Origin: UBA3478 sp964217345
GTDB taxonomy: Bacteria; Bacteroidota; Bacteroidia; Flavobacteriales; Flavobacteriaceae
Reading direction: 5' to 3'
Length of the DNA stretch: 64,000 bases
NCBI GenBank assembly: GCA_964217345.1
Contig: CAXPJI010000036.1
Span: 19,767 to 83,766, forward strand
Numbering within the stretch: the stretch's first letter is position 1; each line of letters starts with the position of its first letter. The notes below the pieces were generated by a model that was not told the DNA's origin, ran no database searches, and was given only the letters and a program-made list of their open reading frames with translations. The position numbers and the translations under genes were made by a program. Shown here one piece after another: positions 18,205 through 27,692 of this stretch.

Positions 18205-21200
18205 ATTTATCGTAAATCACCAGTTGATCATTGTTCTGAGAAGCAATGTATCGGTGTCCGTTATCCGCCTTTTTGATTCGGATGAGATCACGTGCGTTAC
18301 CCGTCACATTAAAGTTTGAGTGCTTATTAACTGTCCATTGGTTATCAACCAAATCTAGTTGAAGCCCGTTTAGGGCATCAAGAGGTCCAAAGAAAGGTTC
18401 GTTTCCGAAGTCATTTCCAACAACCAAGATAGAAGTTTGGTCTTGGCTTGCTACTTTCTCAAATCCGTAAAGTGGAGCCCACTGCGCCTGATCGGGTAGC
18501 TCTTGAGCAACAACATTGGCGTCACCTTTATTTTCGAGGACCACTGAAGAATCATAGTTAATTTCATAAAGTTCGAAGGCATCCAGCTCAGCTGTAATAC
18601 TTTCCAAAGTAGCTGTGGCAAAATCGTGATACGATTCGAATCGATTTCTAAAGTAGGGGCTTTGCCCATAAAGATTCCCCCAAAAACTAACTGGATAAGA
18701 ATCCCAATCACCTTCTAGATTCTTATTAGGAGCGAAGAGGATGGGTTCCTCGAAACCATTTCGATCAAAGTCTTTGACTAGAAGATTTAGTGGCTTATCT
18801 GATTCAATATGGTAATTGTGATTTTGACCAATGTTTCCAAGAAATAAATCTCGATCTCCATCATTATCGTAATCGATCAGGCTTAATGATCTCCACCATC
18901 CGAGCTTATTCTCAAACCCTTGAATCGGCTTCGCTACGAACGACTCGCCATTCTGATTGTGCATCCACTCAATAGGTCTAAAAGGACCTCCAATAATTAA
19001 ATCATCAAAACCATCTGAGTCGAAGTCATAGGCCTCAGCGAAAGCTAACCCCAATTTTTGATTGCCATAATCTAGAAGGCCATCATCGAGTTTTTGCCAG
19101 CCATCCCCTTCCTGAACCAATAACATAGAAGGGTCTGGATGCGGATATTCAAAGATTTTCACTTTACCGCTAAGAAAAAGTTCAACCATCCCGTCACCAT
19201 TCATATCAATGGGAGTAACATCGCTCACCTGCGTATCTATACGATGACTCTTAGAACGTTCAAAACGAGTCCCTTTATTGATCAAGAAGTGTAAAACAGA
19301 ATAATAGCTATTGGTTTGATACTCGTTGTGTGTCGAAACAACAATAAGATCGATAAGACGATCGTTATTTAAATCGGCTAAATTCCCTGTTTCAATGAGT
19401 AGGTCTTCAGAGATCAGTTCGTTCAAACCATACGTTTCAAAAGAACCATCTAGCTTTTGAATATTCCACTGAACGTCTTCTGTGGTTGAACCAAAAACGA
19501 TCCAGTCGTCTAAGCCGTCTTGGTTGAAGTCTTCTTTTTTTAGTCTTGGTCCCTCTTCAGATATCTTAGCACCTAACAGTCTCTGAACCTGAAAATCTCC
19601 CAGTTCAGGTTGTGTATGGGTGTAGGTAGATGCTACCGCTGTGAATGAAGTTTCATTGCTATTCGGGCTAAGCAGAAATTCAGTAGGCTCTATTTGTTCA
19701 AGCGCATTCGAATAGTTAACTGACAGGGTGCTATTAGGGGTAACCTCATCGATTTTCTGATACTTTCCGTCAGGCCAAAGCACCTCAACAGTATAGGTAT
19801 TCTGTTCTTTTCCTAAACCAAAAAAGAGGCGATCGTCAACGCTAGACATGTATCCTCTTGTATGATAGTTGGTTTGTTGCTGAAACGAACCGTCTTGCGA
19901 GCGAAGCACAACCTTAGCCCCAATTCCTGTTGGATTGTTGGATGGTCCTTCGAGATCAACGGTTAACGATTGATTTTTCTTATCGCTCTTATTTTCAAAG
20001 ACAAACGCCTCGTCGTGAATGTTATTTACCACGTAATCTAGGTCGCCGTCGTTGTCTAAGTCTACAAAGACCGAGCCGTTCGAGAAAGAAGGCAAAGCCA
20101 ATCCCCAGTCATCACTTTTATTTTCGAACCGCTGTCCTTCAATATTTTGATAAGCATAGTTTTTTTGTTTGATCACCGGCACCTTGGTTAGTAAAACCTC
20201 AGAACTTACAAAATTCTCAACCCCTTGTCTAAAGTTGGTAAAGTCTTTGTCGGTGACATCTCTCGGGAACCCATTGGTAATGAAAAGGTCTCGATATCCA
20301 TCGTTGTCGGCATCAAAAAAGAGTGGCGACCAGCTCCAATCGGTTTGGTAAACATCGTAGAACATTCCAACCTCAGGAGAAGGTAAACCGTCAGGAGTTC
20401 CTAGATGCAGCATGTTTCTAGAATGCTGAGATTCGTAATCCCATCGCTGATCGAGCAAGGTCTTTTGGTAATTACTAAGGGTAATCGTTGTCTTTTTGCG
20501 ATAATTAGTCTCTCCGAGCATATCTAAAAAGATAATATCATCGTAGCCGTCGTTATTTACATCAGCAGCATCCACACCCATTGAAAACATACTCTGGTGC
20601 TTGAATACCTCGCGAGCTGCCGTTCTAAACGTTCCGTCTTTTTGATTGATATAGACAAGGTCATTGGAGATGTAGTCATTCGCAATAACAATATCTGGCC
20701 AAGTATCATGATTGACATCGCTTATTACAATACCTAAACCAAAACCTTCAACCAAGATTCCAGCCTCCTTGGTAACGTCTGAAAAGCTTCCTTCTCCGTT
20801 ATTCTTAAAAAGTGCATCATTACTAGGAGCGCTTCCGTCTACTACCTTGTTGCGATAATTCATTGGAATTGACTCAGACTGCTCGTTATTGATCACATAG
20901 AGATCTAAATATCCGTCTTTGTTATAATCAAAGAACACGGCTCCCATGCTATTACCATGGTGTTCAAGACCAAAGGCCTCGGTCTGATCTGAAAAAGAAA
21001 TGTTCCCCTCAGCATCGAGACCTTCGTTGATCCATAGAATGTTGCGACGATTATTCGTATTCATTGCAGTGCAGACATACAGATCTAACCAGCCGTCCCC
21101 ATTAACATCCGCATAAGTAGCACCCGTAGCCCACTGTTCAGACATTCCAATTCCAGAAACCTCAGTTTGATCTTCGAATTCTAAGTCTCCTTTATTGATG

Positions 21201-21448
21201 TAAAGAGCATTACCTACCTGATTCCCAGTAAAAAATAAATCTCTATAACCATCATTTGTAAAATCGGCACTAACCACACCGCCCCCATTAAAAATGTACT
21301 CTTCAGTCAGAATATTGAATGACCCGTCTTCAGTAATAGTGTTTGAAAAATGTATACCGCTCTGATCAGAGGCAACCCTTTCAAAAAGGTGATCTGAAAA
21401 AGAACAAGAAGAGAAAAATATTAGAGTAACAAGGAGGATAATTCGCAT
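18203..21448 (-). CDS. Surface VCBS/FG-GAP repeat lipoprotein with ASPIC/UnbV domain
   Basis: A 1081-residue lipoprotein (lipobox FSSC near residue 15) made mostly of FG-GAP/VCBS beta-propeller repeats. At least a dozen calcium-binding loops of the D-x-N/D-x-D-G type occur (DFTNDGYRDLFF, DVNGDGWLDLYV, DYNKDGYLDLYV, DADNDGYRDLFI). An ASPIC/UnbV segment lies near the middle (VDLEGPSNNPTGIGAKV, then LFFGLGKE and VEVLWPDGKYQ). Such proteins are often encoded beside SusC/SusD pairs in marine Bacteroidota and are thought to bind ligands or proteins at the surface; the molecular role is unproven. It diverges from susC across a 162-base regulatory gap. Confidence 0.88.
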   Translation of the reverse strand: MRIILLVTLIFFSSCSFSDHLFERVASDQSGIHFSNTITEDGSFNILTEEYIFNGGGVVSADFTNDGYRDLFFTGNQVGNALYINKGDLEFEDQTEVSGIGMSEQWATGATYADVNGDGWLDLYVCTAMNTNNRRNILWINEGLDAEGNISFSDQTEAFGLEHHGNSMGAVFFDYNKDGYLDLYVINNEQSESIPMNYRNKVVDGSAPSNDALFKNNGEGSFSDVTKEAGILVEGFGLGIVISDVNHDTWPDIVIANDYISNDLVYINQKDGTFRTAAREVFKHQSMFSMGVDAADVNNDGYDDIIFLDMLGETNYRKKTTITLSNYQKTLLDQRWDYESQHSRNMLHLGTPDGLPSPEVGMFYDVYQTDWSWSPLFFDADNDGYRDLFITNGFPRDVTDKDFTNFRQGVENFVSSEVLLTKVPVIKQKNYAYQNIEGQRFENKSDDWGLALPSFSNGSVFVDLDNDGDLDYVVNNIHDEAFVFENKSDKKNQSLTVDLEGPSNNPTGIGAKVVLRSQDGSFQQQTNYHTRGYMSSVDDRLFFGLGKEQNTYTVEVLWPDGKYQKIDEVTPNSTLSVNYSNALEQIEPTEFLLSPNSNETSFTAVASTYTHTQPELGDFQVQRLLGAKISEEGPRLKKEDFNQDGLDDWIVFGSTTEDVQWNIQKLDGSFETYGLNELISEDLLIETGNLADLNNDRLIDLIVVSTHNEYQTNSYYSVLHFLINKGTRFERSKSHRIDTQVSDVTPIDMNGDGMVELFLSGKVKIFEYPHPDPSMLLVQEGDGWQKLDDGLLDYGNQKLGLAFAEAYDFDSDGFDDLIIGGPFRPIEWMHNQNGESFVAKPIQGFENKLGWWRSLSLIDYDNDGDRDLFLGNIGQNHNYHIESDKPLNLLVKDFDRNGFEEPILFAPNKNLEGDWDSYPVSFWGNLYGQSPYFRNRFESYHDFATATLESITAELDAFELYEINYDSSVVLENKGDANVVAQELPDQAQWAPLYGFEKVASQDQTSILVVGNDFGNEPFFGPLDALNGLQLDLVDNQWTVNKHSNFNVTGNARDLIRIKKADNGHRYIASQNNDQLVIYDK

Positions 21449-21507
21449 TACTTCTATTGGTTTAGTTATCGGTTAGGACAATATAGCACCATTAATTTCA
21501 ATATCCG

Positions 21508-21558
21508 AAAATTATCAAATGTGTAAAATTGATAATTTTTTTTTGTTAAAAAATTAAC
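21508..21558. promoter_or_regulatory. Two inverted repeats in the susC / VCBS divergent control region
   Basis: A perfect 11-base inverted repeat, AAAATTATCAA at 21508-21518 and TTGATAATTTT at 21529-21539, has a 10-base loop and is followed by a T-run to 21544. Immediately after it, GTTAA-AAAA-TTAAC (21545-21558) is a second dyad. Both lie about 50-100 bases upstream of susC. They could be operators for a glycan-sensing regulator, or, for the first, a factor-independent terminator/attenuator reading toward susC. No exact TAnnTTTG element is visible downstream of them. Confidence 0.45.
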
Positions 21559-21610
21559 ATAAGACATGAAAAATTACTATAATTAAAATCAAATTAACTA
21601 ACTCTTAACC

Positions 21611-24600
21611 ATGATGAACAAGATCAAATTACTTTTGATAGCTCTTCTTCTGGGTTCAACTAGCGCGCTATTGGCCCAGACGGTTACAGGAACTGTTAGC
21701 AGTGCTGACGGTCCTTTACCAGGAGCTACAGTGTTAATTAAGGGGACCGCAATCGGTACATCTACCGACTTTGATGGTAACTTTAGTATTGAGGCTTCAA
21801 GCGAGGATGTTCTGGTAATTTCTTTTATCGGATACACCAGCAAAGAAGTATTAGTGGGCAACCAGAGCGAGATCAATGTGATGCTCGAATCTTCAAATGT
21901 CCTAGATGAGGTAATCGTAATCGGTTACGGTACGCAAACTAGAGGAGGGGTTACCGGATCGGTTGCCACTGTTGACATGTCTGAGGCTGTCAAAACTCCA
22001 GTAGTTAACGCGGCTGAAACCTTACAAGGACGTGTTACCGGGGTAAACGTTGTAACTAACGCCAACCCAGGTCAAGCACCGAAGATTACGATCCGCGGTT
22101 TCGGTACAAGTAATAGTACCAACCCTCTTTACATTATTGATGGGGTACAAACCGATGATCCTTTAGTGCTTAACAACATTAACCCTAACGACATCGAACA
22201 GATGAACGTTTTAAAGGATGGAGCTGCCGCAATCTATGGTGCTCGAGCTTCTAACGGGGTTGTTATCATTACTACTAAAGGTGGAGGATACAACATGTCA
22301 AAGCCTGCTATTTCTGTAGACCTCTACACAGGTACACAACAGCTATCGAATGCTCCTGAAATGCTAAACGCTCAGCAGCACGCCGATATGATTTGGCAGA
22401 GTTATATCAATGACGGTATTACACCTTCACACCCACAATATGGTTCAGGATCTTCACCAGTAGTACCTTCAAGTATAATAGGTTATACTCGTGTTATTTC
22501 TTACAATCCGATTGTGTTTGCAGCACCTGGTGTATTTACAGCTAACGTTAACCCAGGTGGAACCGATTGGATCGATGCTGTTACCCGAGACGCTCAAGTT
22601 ACTAATGCAGCTTTCTCAATCGCTAATGGTAACGCCTCGTCTAAATACTACTTCGGTTTAAACTATCTAGACCGAGAAGGTGTTATGGACTTCACCGGTT
22701 TTAAAAGAGGAAGTCTAAAGTTTAACAGCGAGGCAAAATCAGGAAAATTCACTGTTGGTCAACACATCAACGTTTCTTACACGAACACTATGCCAGGTGT
22801 TGACGAAGCTATAGAAGGTGCTATGCGTATCACGCCACTTCTACCAGTGGTCGACAGTGACGGAAACTATACTGGGGTAGCTGGACCAGGTTTGAGTAAT
22901 ACTCGAAACCCTGTTGCGCAGCTTTATCGCACGAGAAACGATTACTTTAAGCGCTTCAATCTAATCGGAGACATCTATGCTCAGATGGAACTCGCTGACG
23001 GATTAACAGCAAAAACTACTTTTGCAGGAGGCTTCAACACTTTCAATTCTCGTCAGTTTACTTCTTTAGATCCTGAGCACGGAGAGCCAATTTCGACTCA
23101 AACTTTGAATGAACAAAGTCAAACGGCTTACAATTGGAACTGGACAACTACGCTAAATCTAAACAAGACCTTTGGATCTCACTCTCTTAATGCAATCGCA
23201 GGTATCGAGTGGGTAAAAGAATCAGGTAAAGGACATGGTATATCCAGAACAGGTTATCTATTTGAAACTCCAGAGTTTTATCTCCTTAATAATGGATCGG
23301 GAACACCTAACGTAACTTATGCTTACGATGGTTTCAGTTCTCTTTATTCTCTCTTTGGAACAGCGAACTATTCTTATGATAGTAAATACTATGCAACCTT
23401 AACCGTTCGTCGTGATGAATCGTCACGTTTTATTGGCGATAACAAGAGTGATATTTTCCCTTCTGCTAGTTTAGGTTGGGATTTAAGCAACGAAGATTTC
23501 TTTAATGCTGATGGTTTAATTAACAGAATGAAAATTAAGGCTTCATGGGGTCAGTTAGGTAACCAAACCTTGCCAGCAAACAACCCGACCATTAATATTT
23601 CTGGGTTGAGCGAAAGTTTAGCTAACTACTCTTTTAACGATTCTAGCATTTCACAAGGTGCTATTCTTCAACAGGTAGGTAACCCTAACTTAAGATGGGA
23701 GACTTCAGAGACAACCAACTTCGGAGTTGATCTAGGGCTATTAGATTACAAATTATCTATCTCAGCGGAATACTTTAGTATTAAGACTAAAGACCTTATT
23801 ACAAGAGATAATAGCTTAATCAGTACAACAGCTATCGATGCTGGTGCACCACTAGTAAACCTTGGTGACATCGAGAATACTGGTTTGGATTTAGCTTTAG
23901 GTTATGCTGACGAAACAGCAACAGGTCTTACTTACGATATCAGTGTGAACCTATCAAGCTATAAAAATAATGTAGTCCGTCTAATAGGTGATGCACCGGT
24001 AGCTGGTAGAGGAGATCTCAGAAATGGGGCAGTAACTCGTACTGAAGTAGGAGATGAAATGTCATACTACTTTGGTTTAAAACAAACTGGTCTTGACAGC
24101 AATGGTCGTATGACTTTTGAAGACCTAAATGGGGATGGACAAATTACCGCTGCTGACCGTCAGAAAATTGGCTCACCTCACCCGGATTTCACTTACGGTA
24201 TTAATTTAAATCTAGGGTATAAAGGGTTTGATTTATCAGCATTTTTTAATGGATCTCAAGGAAACGATGCCTACAACTACAGTAAAGTATTCACTGACTT
24301 TGGTTACTTTTTCTTAGGTAATAGAAGTGCTCGAGTACTGGATGCCTGGACTCCTAGCAACACTGACACTATGGTGCCAGCACTATCTAGCTCATATCCA
24401 CTGAACGAATCATCGGCTAACAGCTATTTTGTTGAAGATGCTTCATTCCTAAGATTGAAAAACCTTCAGTTAGGTTATACACTGCCAGACAATGCTTTAA
24501 ATGCGATTGGAGCTGAAAGCGTGAGAATCTATCTTCAAGGAACTAACCTATTTACGATAACAGACTATACTGGATTCGATCCAGAGGTAGTCGCATACGA

Positions 24601-24679
24601 TAACTTAAGCCTTGGAATAGACGCGAGAGTATATCCATTCGCTAGAACTATTTCACTAGGAACGAATATTAAATTCTAA
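21611..24679 (+). CDS. SusC/RagA-family TonB-linked outer-membrane transporter
   Basis: A 1022-residue outer-membrane importer. After a signal peptide (to about 22, ALLAQ) comes a carboxypeptidase-regulatory-like domain (about 23-100, VTGTVSSADGPLPGATVLIKG), then the TonB-box-like stretch LDEVIVIGYGTQTRGG typical of SusC. The plug follows (about 115-225, LQGRVTGVNV, ITIRGFGTSN, LYIIDGVQ, IEQMNVLKDGAAAIYGARA), then a long barrel ending in the usual aromatic-rich strand. It is paired with SusD 2 bases downstream. Together they bind and import oligosaccharides or glycopeptides; GH20 and glycosylasparaginase genes nearby suggest GlcNAc-containing ligands, which is inference. Confidence 0.96.
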   Translation: MMNKIKLLLIALLLGSTSALLAQTVTGTVSSADGPLPGATVLIKGTAIGTSTDFDGNFSIEASSEDVLVISFIGYTSKEVLVGNQSEINVMLESSNVLDEVIVIGYGTQTRGGVTGSVATVDMSEAVKTPVVNAAETLQGRVTGVNVVTNANPGQAPKITIRGFGTSNSTNPLYIIDGVQTDDPLVLNNINPNDIEQMNVLKDGAAAIYGARASNGVVIITTKGGGYNMSKPAISVDLYTGTQQLSNAPEMLNAQQHADMIWQSYINDGITPSHPQYGSGSSPVVPSSIIGYTRVISYNPIVFAAPGVFTANVNPGGTDWIDAVTRDAQVTNAAFSIANGNASSKYYFGLNYLDREGVMDFTGFKRGSLKFNSEAKSGKFTVGQHINVSYTNTMPGVDEAIEGAMRITPLLPVVDSDGNYTGVAGPGLSNTRNPVAQLYRTRNDYFKRFNLIGDIYAQMELADGLTAKTTFAGGFNTFNSRQFTSLDPEHGEPISTQTLNEQSQTAYNWNWTTTLNLNKTFGSHSLNAIAGIEWVKESGKGHGISRTGYLFETPEFYLLNNGSGTPNVTYAYDGFSSLYSLFGTANYSYDSKYYATLTVRRDESSRFIGDNKSDIFPSASLGWDLSNEDFFNADGLINRMKIKASWGQLGNQTLPANNPTINISGLSESLANYSFNDSSISQGAILQQVGNPNLRWETSETTNFGVDLGLLDYKLSISAEYFSIKTKDLITRDNSLISTTAIDAGAPLVNLGDIENTGLDLALGYADETATGLTYDISVNLSSYKNNVVRLIGDAPVAGRGDLRNGAVTRTEVGDEMSYYFGLKQTGLDSNGRMTFEDLNGDGQITAADRQKIGSPHPDFTYGINLNLGYKGFDLSAFFNGSQGNDAYNYSKVFTDFGYFFLGNRSARVLDAWTPSNTDTMVPALSSSYPLNESSANSYFVEDASFLRLKNLQLGYTLPDNALNAIGAESVRIYLQGTNLFTITDYTGFDPEVVAYDNLSLGIDARVYPFARTISLGTNIKF

Positions 24680-24681
24680 AA

Positions 24682-26376
24682 ATGATGAAAATGAAAACAA
24701 GAATAAGTTTTTTATTTGCGATTCTACTTGTCATAGCTTGTAGTAAAGACTTTACTGAGTCACCTGCCGTAGGTGCACTTAGTGATGATGCGCTAAAAAA
24801 TGCTACTGGAGTAGATTTACTCCTTACCGGAGCCTATTCAACACTTAACGCTCAAGTGAATGTAGGATATGGTAATTACTGGGGAAGAGCTGCAGATGAT
24901 TGGACTGCAGATGTTCTTTCAGATGATGCTCACAAAGGAAGTACTGATGATGATCAGGCAGATCTCAAAGAAATTGAATTATACAATTGGGACCCAGGAA
25001 ATGGATATTGGTCTGCCCGATGGGGAGTTCTTTTCGCTGGAGCAAACCGTGCCAATGCTGTTATCGCACTTATCAATTCTATTGAAGGGGGTGATTTCTC
25101 TAAGCAGCTTGCAGAAGCACGTTTCCTTCGTGGTCACTTTAATTTTCAAATTCAAAGATATTGGGGGAATGTTCCTTATATCTCGGAGGAGAACTATGCT
25201 AATACTGAATTTAACCAACCAAATTCTGGTCCGATTTGGGACAAGATCGAGGCTGATTTTAGTTATGCGAAAGAAAACCTTCCTGCGAGTCAGGCTGAGC
25301 CAGGTAGACCAAATAAATGGACGGCAACTGCCTATTTAGGTAAAACTTATATCTACCAATCGAAATTCCCGGCAGCACTAGCCGAATTCGAGGCGGTAAT
25401 CAATAGTGGTGCGTATGCTCTGTTACCTAATTATGTAGATAACTTCAAAGCAAAAGGTGAAAATGGTACGGAGTCAGTATTTGCAATACAATTTACTACT
25501 GATTCTGGTCAATCTTTCAACTCTAATAGTATGGGTACATTAAATTTCCCTAACCCTGGGCCATTTGGTTCTTGTTGTGGTTTTTATCAGCCCACTCAAG
25601 ATTTAGCCAATGCTTTCCAAGTAGATGCTAATGGATTACCGCTATTGGATACGTATAACGACCAAGATATCGCTAATGATTATGGGGTAAATTCTGATGA
25701 ACCATTTACTCCACATGCTGGAACACTTGATCCTAGAATCGACTACACCGTTGGTCGTCGTGGAATTGATTACAATGGATATGGAGTGAATGTAGGTAAG
25801 GATTGGATTAGGGCCAACTTTAGTGATATTTCAGGCCCTTACCTAGGGAAAAAACATGTCTATTACGAAGACGAGGCCTCTATTACCCAGGCAACTGGTG
25901 GATGGGGAGAGCAGTTATCTGGTCTTAACTATCACATCATTCGCTACGCCGATGTTATTCTAATGGCGGCAGAAGCAGCCGTTGAGGTAGGTCAATTAGA
26001 CAAGGCACTAGACTATGTAAATCAAATTCGTTTGAGAGCTAAGAACTCTGATGTGGTTCTTGACGAAGATGGTAACCCAGCTGCTAACTATTCAGTAGAG
26101 CCTTATGCATCATTTGCGTCTGCAGACTACGCTAGAAAGGCCGTTCGATTTGAGCGCAGAATAGAATTAGGAATGGAAGGTCAAAGACTGTTTGACCTTC
26201 GACGTTGGGGCACTCAAGTATCAACGATGAATGAGTACTTTAATAATGAAGCTCGTACAATCAGTAACATTGCGCAAAAACGAAGCACAGTTACTGACAA
26301 GCACACCCTTCTACCTATTCCACTGCAGGCTATCGATTTAAGTGGTGGAATATTAACACAAAACCCAGGATACTAG
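24682..26376 (+). CDS. SusD/RagB-family nutrient-binding outer-membrane lipoprotein
   Basis: A 564-residue surface lipoprotein that caps the SusC transporter and captures the ligand. The signal ends in the lipobox VIAC (near residue 20), followed by an acidic/serine stretch as in surface-exported lipoproteins. The SusD helical TPR scaffold shows in AEARFLRGHFNFQIQRYWGNVPYI (about 147-170, broken here by description only: ARFLRG then WGNVPYI) and YLGKTYIYQSKFPAALAEF. The conserved C-terminal part is YADVILMAAEAAVEVGQ, then VRFERRIELGMEGQRLFDLR and HTLLPIP. ATGs at 24682, 24685 and 24691 are all possible starts; the first keeps the shortest gap to susC. Confidence 0.95.
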   Translation: MMKMKTRISFLFAILLVIACSKDFTESPAVGALSDDALKNATGVDLLLTGAYSTLNAQVNVGYGNYWGRAADDWTADVLSDDAHKGSTDDDQADLKEIELYNWDPGNGYWSARWGVLFAGANRANAVIALINSIEGGDFSKQLAEARFLRGHFNFQIQRYWGNVPYISEENYANTEFNQPNSGPIWDKIEADFSYAKENLPASQAEPGRPNKWTATAYLGKTYIYQSKFPAALAEFEAVINSGAYALLPNYVDNFKAKGENGTESVFAIQFTTDSGQSFNSNSMGTLNFPNPGPFGSCCGFYQPTQDLANAFQVDANGLPLLDTYNDQDIANDYGVNSDEPFTPHAGTLDPRIDYTVGRRGIDYNGYGVNVGKDWIRANFSDISGPYLGKKHVYYEDEASITQATGGWGEQLSGLNYHIIRYADVILMAAEAAVEVGQLDKALDYVNQIRLRAKNSDVVLDEDGNPAANYSVEPYASFASADYARKAVRFERRIELGMEGQRLFDLRRWGTQVSTMNEYFNNEARTISNIAQKRSTVTDKHTLLPIPLQAIDLSGGILTQNPGY

Positions 26377-26406
26377 TTTGAGTAAAGTTTTAGCATCCTA
26401 ACCAAG

Positions 26407-26437
26407 AGGCACTCTTTCATTAGAGTGCCTTTTTTTA
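26407..26437 (+). terminator. Rho-independent terminator after susCD
   Basis: AGGCACTCT at 26407-26415 pairs perfectly with AGAGTGCCT at 26422-26430 around a 6-base loop, and a run of T follows to 26437. It lies 30 bases after the susD stop codon and should end the susCD transcript before the next gene. Confidence 0.9.
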
Positions 26438-26456
26438 TTTTTATAATAAAAAGACG

Positions 26457-27692
26457 ATGAGACCGATTTTATTCTGCTGTGCACTAATACTTACCACATT
26501 TTCGTTTGCTCAGAAACGAATCAGCGGTCAAGTACTTCACACTTACACTAAAGAACCTATCGCAGGAGCGCTAGTAGAGCTTGAAGGAACGTCTGTGGTA
26601 AGAATTGTAACCAATTCAGAAGGAGGCTTCACGATTCCTCTTAGCACTCAAGGAAACAGCTTTCAACTTCGAATCGGAGGAATAGGATTCAATCAGACCA
26701 GCTATAACTATAATCAGAATGACACTACAGAAAATCTCGTCTATTATCTAGAACCAAGAGAGATACGCTTAAAAGAGATTAACGTAGAGGGCTATCGCGA
26801 ACCTCAGCAACTCATTGAAAGAATGCTTAGTAGACGCAAAGAATTCGAGGACAAAAACTCTATTCAAGCACTGGGCTTCTTTCGAGAACGTATTCAAAAA
26901 CGAGGAAATAACTTGTCCTTGGCCGAAGCAGTTATAAGTATTGTGAAACGTCCGAATACTAGTGACCTTAATGATCTGGTGTTTTTGAATCAGCTTCGAA
27001 AAGCAAATAATTATCGATCTATAGATTCAGTCGCCGTAAAATTACAAGGAGGACCATTCAATATTCTATACACCGATTTAGCCAAATACCCAGAAATTGT
27101 ATTTGACGAGAATAACCTAGAGTTTTACAAATACACTTATTTGGGCACCCTCGATTACAATGAACAAGAGGTGCTTCAAGTGGCCTTCGAACCAAGGAGT
27201 AGCTCTAAAAGCCCTAACTTCTCAGGAGTACTATACCTCAATAAAGCTTCATTTGATTTAGTTCGAGCAGATTTAGATTTAGACGTGTCGAACAGGGAGA
27301 GAGCCTCTAGGATCTTTGTCAAAAAGAAACCTGAAGGAATGGATATTTGGCCGACCCATATGCATTATCAAATCGATTACGCTCCAAAGGGCGATCATTG
27401 GCTCCTCCAATATGGTAAAATTGACTTAGAGTTTCGGGTCAATTGGAAATCTCGTCTGTTTAGAAGAACCTATCAAATAGAAGCTGAAATGGCTATTACC
27501 GACTGGCTAGAAGGTCGCAATAAAGACCTCGTTGAGGAGAAGGCTAGACTTAGACCCAACAAAGTACTCATTGAATCACTTGAAGGTTTCTATGATCCAC
27601 TCTTCTGGGAAAACTATACCATTATTGAGCCCGATTCAGAAATCGAAAAGGTTATTGCCAAAATAGAACGTCAACTAAGACGTTTAAAGTAG
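26457..27692 (+). CDS. Exported protein with carboxypeptidase-regulatory-like domain, unknown function
   Basis: A 411-residue exported protein. A signal peptide (LILTTFSFAQ) precedes one CarboxypepD_reg-like beta-sandwich (about 20-105, ISGQVLHTYTKEPIAGALVELEG). The remaining 300 residues (starting LKEINVEGYREPQQLIERML) resemble the conserved soluble part of Bacteroidota proteins that carry this domain but lack a TonB barrel. No catalytic motif is recognised. It starts 20 bases after the susCD terminator, so it needs its own promoter or read-through; none matching TAnnTTTG is obvious. Its 3' end overlaps the convergent glycosylasparaginase gene by 9 bases. Confidence 0.72.
   Translation: MRPILFCCALILTTFSFAQKRISGQVLHTYTKEPIAGALVELEGTSVVRIVTNSEGGFTIPLSTQGNSFQLRIGGIGFNQTSYNYNQNDTTENLVYYLEPREIRLKEINVEGYREPQQLIERMLSRRKEFEDKNSIQALGFFRERIQKRGNNLSLAEAVISIVKRPNTSDLNDLVFLNQLRKANNYRSIDSVAVKLQGGPFNILYTDLAKYPEIVFDENNLEFYKYTYLGTLDYNEQEVLQVAFEPRSSSKSPNFSGVLYLNKASFDLVRADLDLDVSNRERASRIFVKKKPEGMDIWPTHMHYQIDYAPKGDHWLLQYGKIDLEFRVNWKSRLFRRTYQIEAEMAITDWLEGRNKDLVEEKARLRPNKVLIESLEGFYDPLFWENYTIIEPDSEIEKVIAKIERQLRRLK

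Noticed and set aside
24869..25339. A 156-codon open frame within susD
   Set aside because: It lies wholly in a different frame of a well-supported SusD gene and has no recognisable domain; it is a coding shadow.
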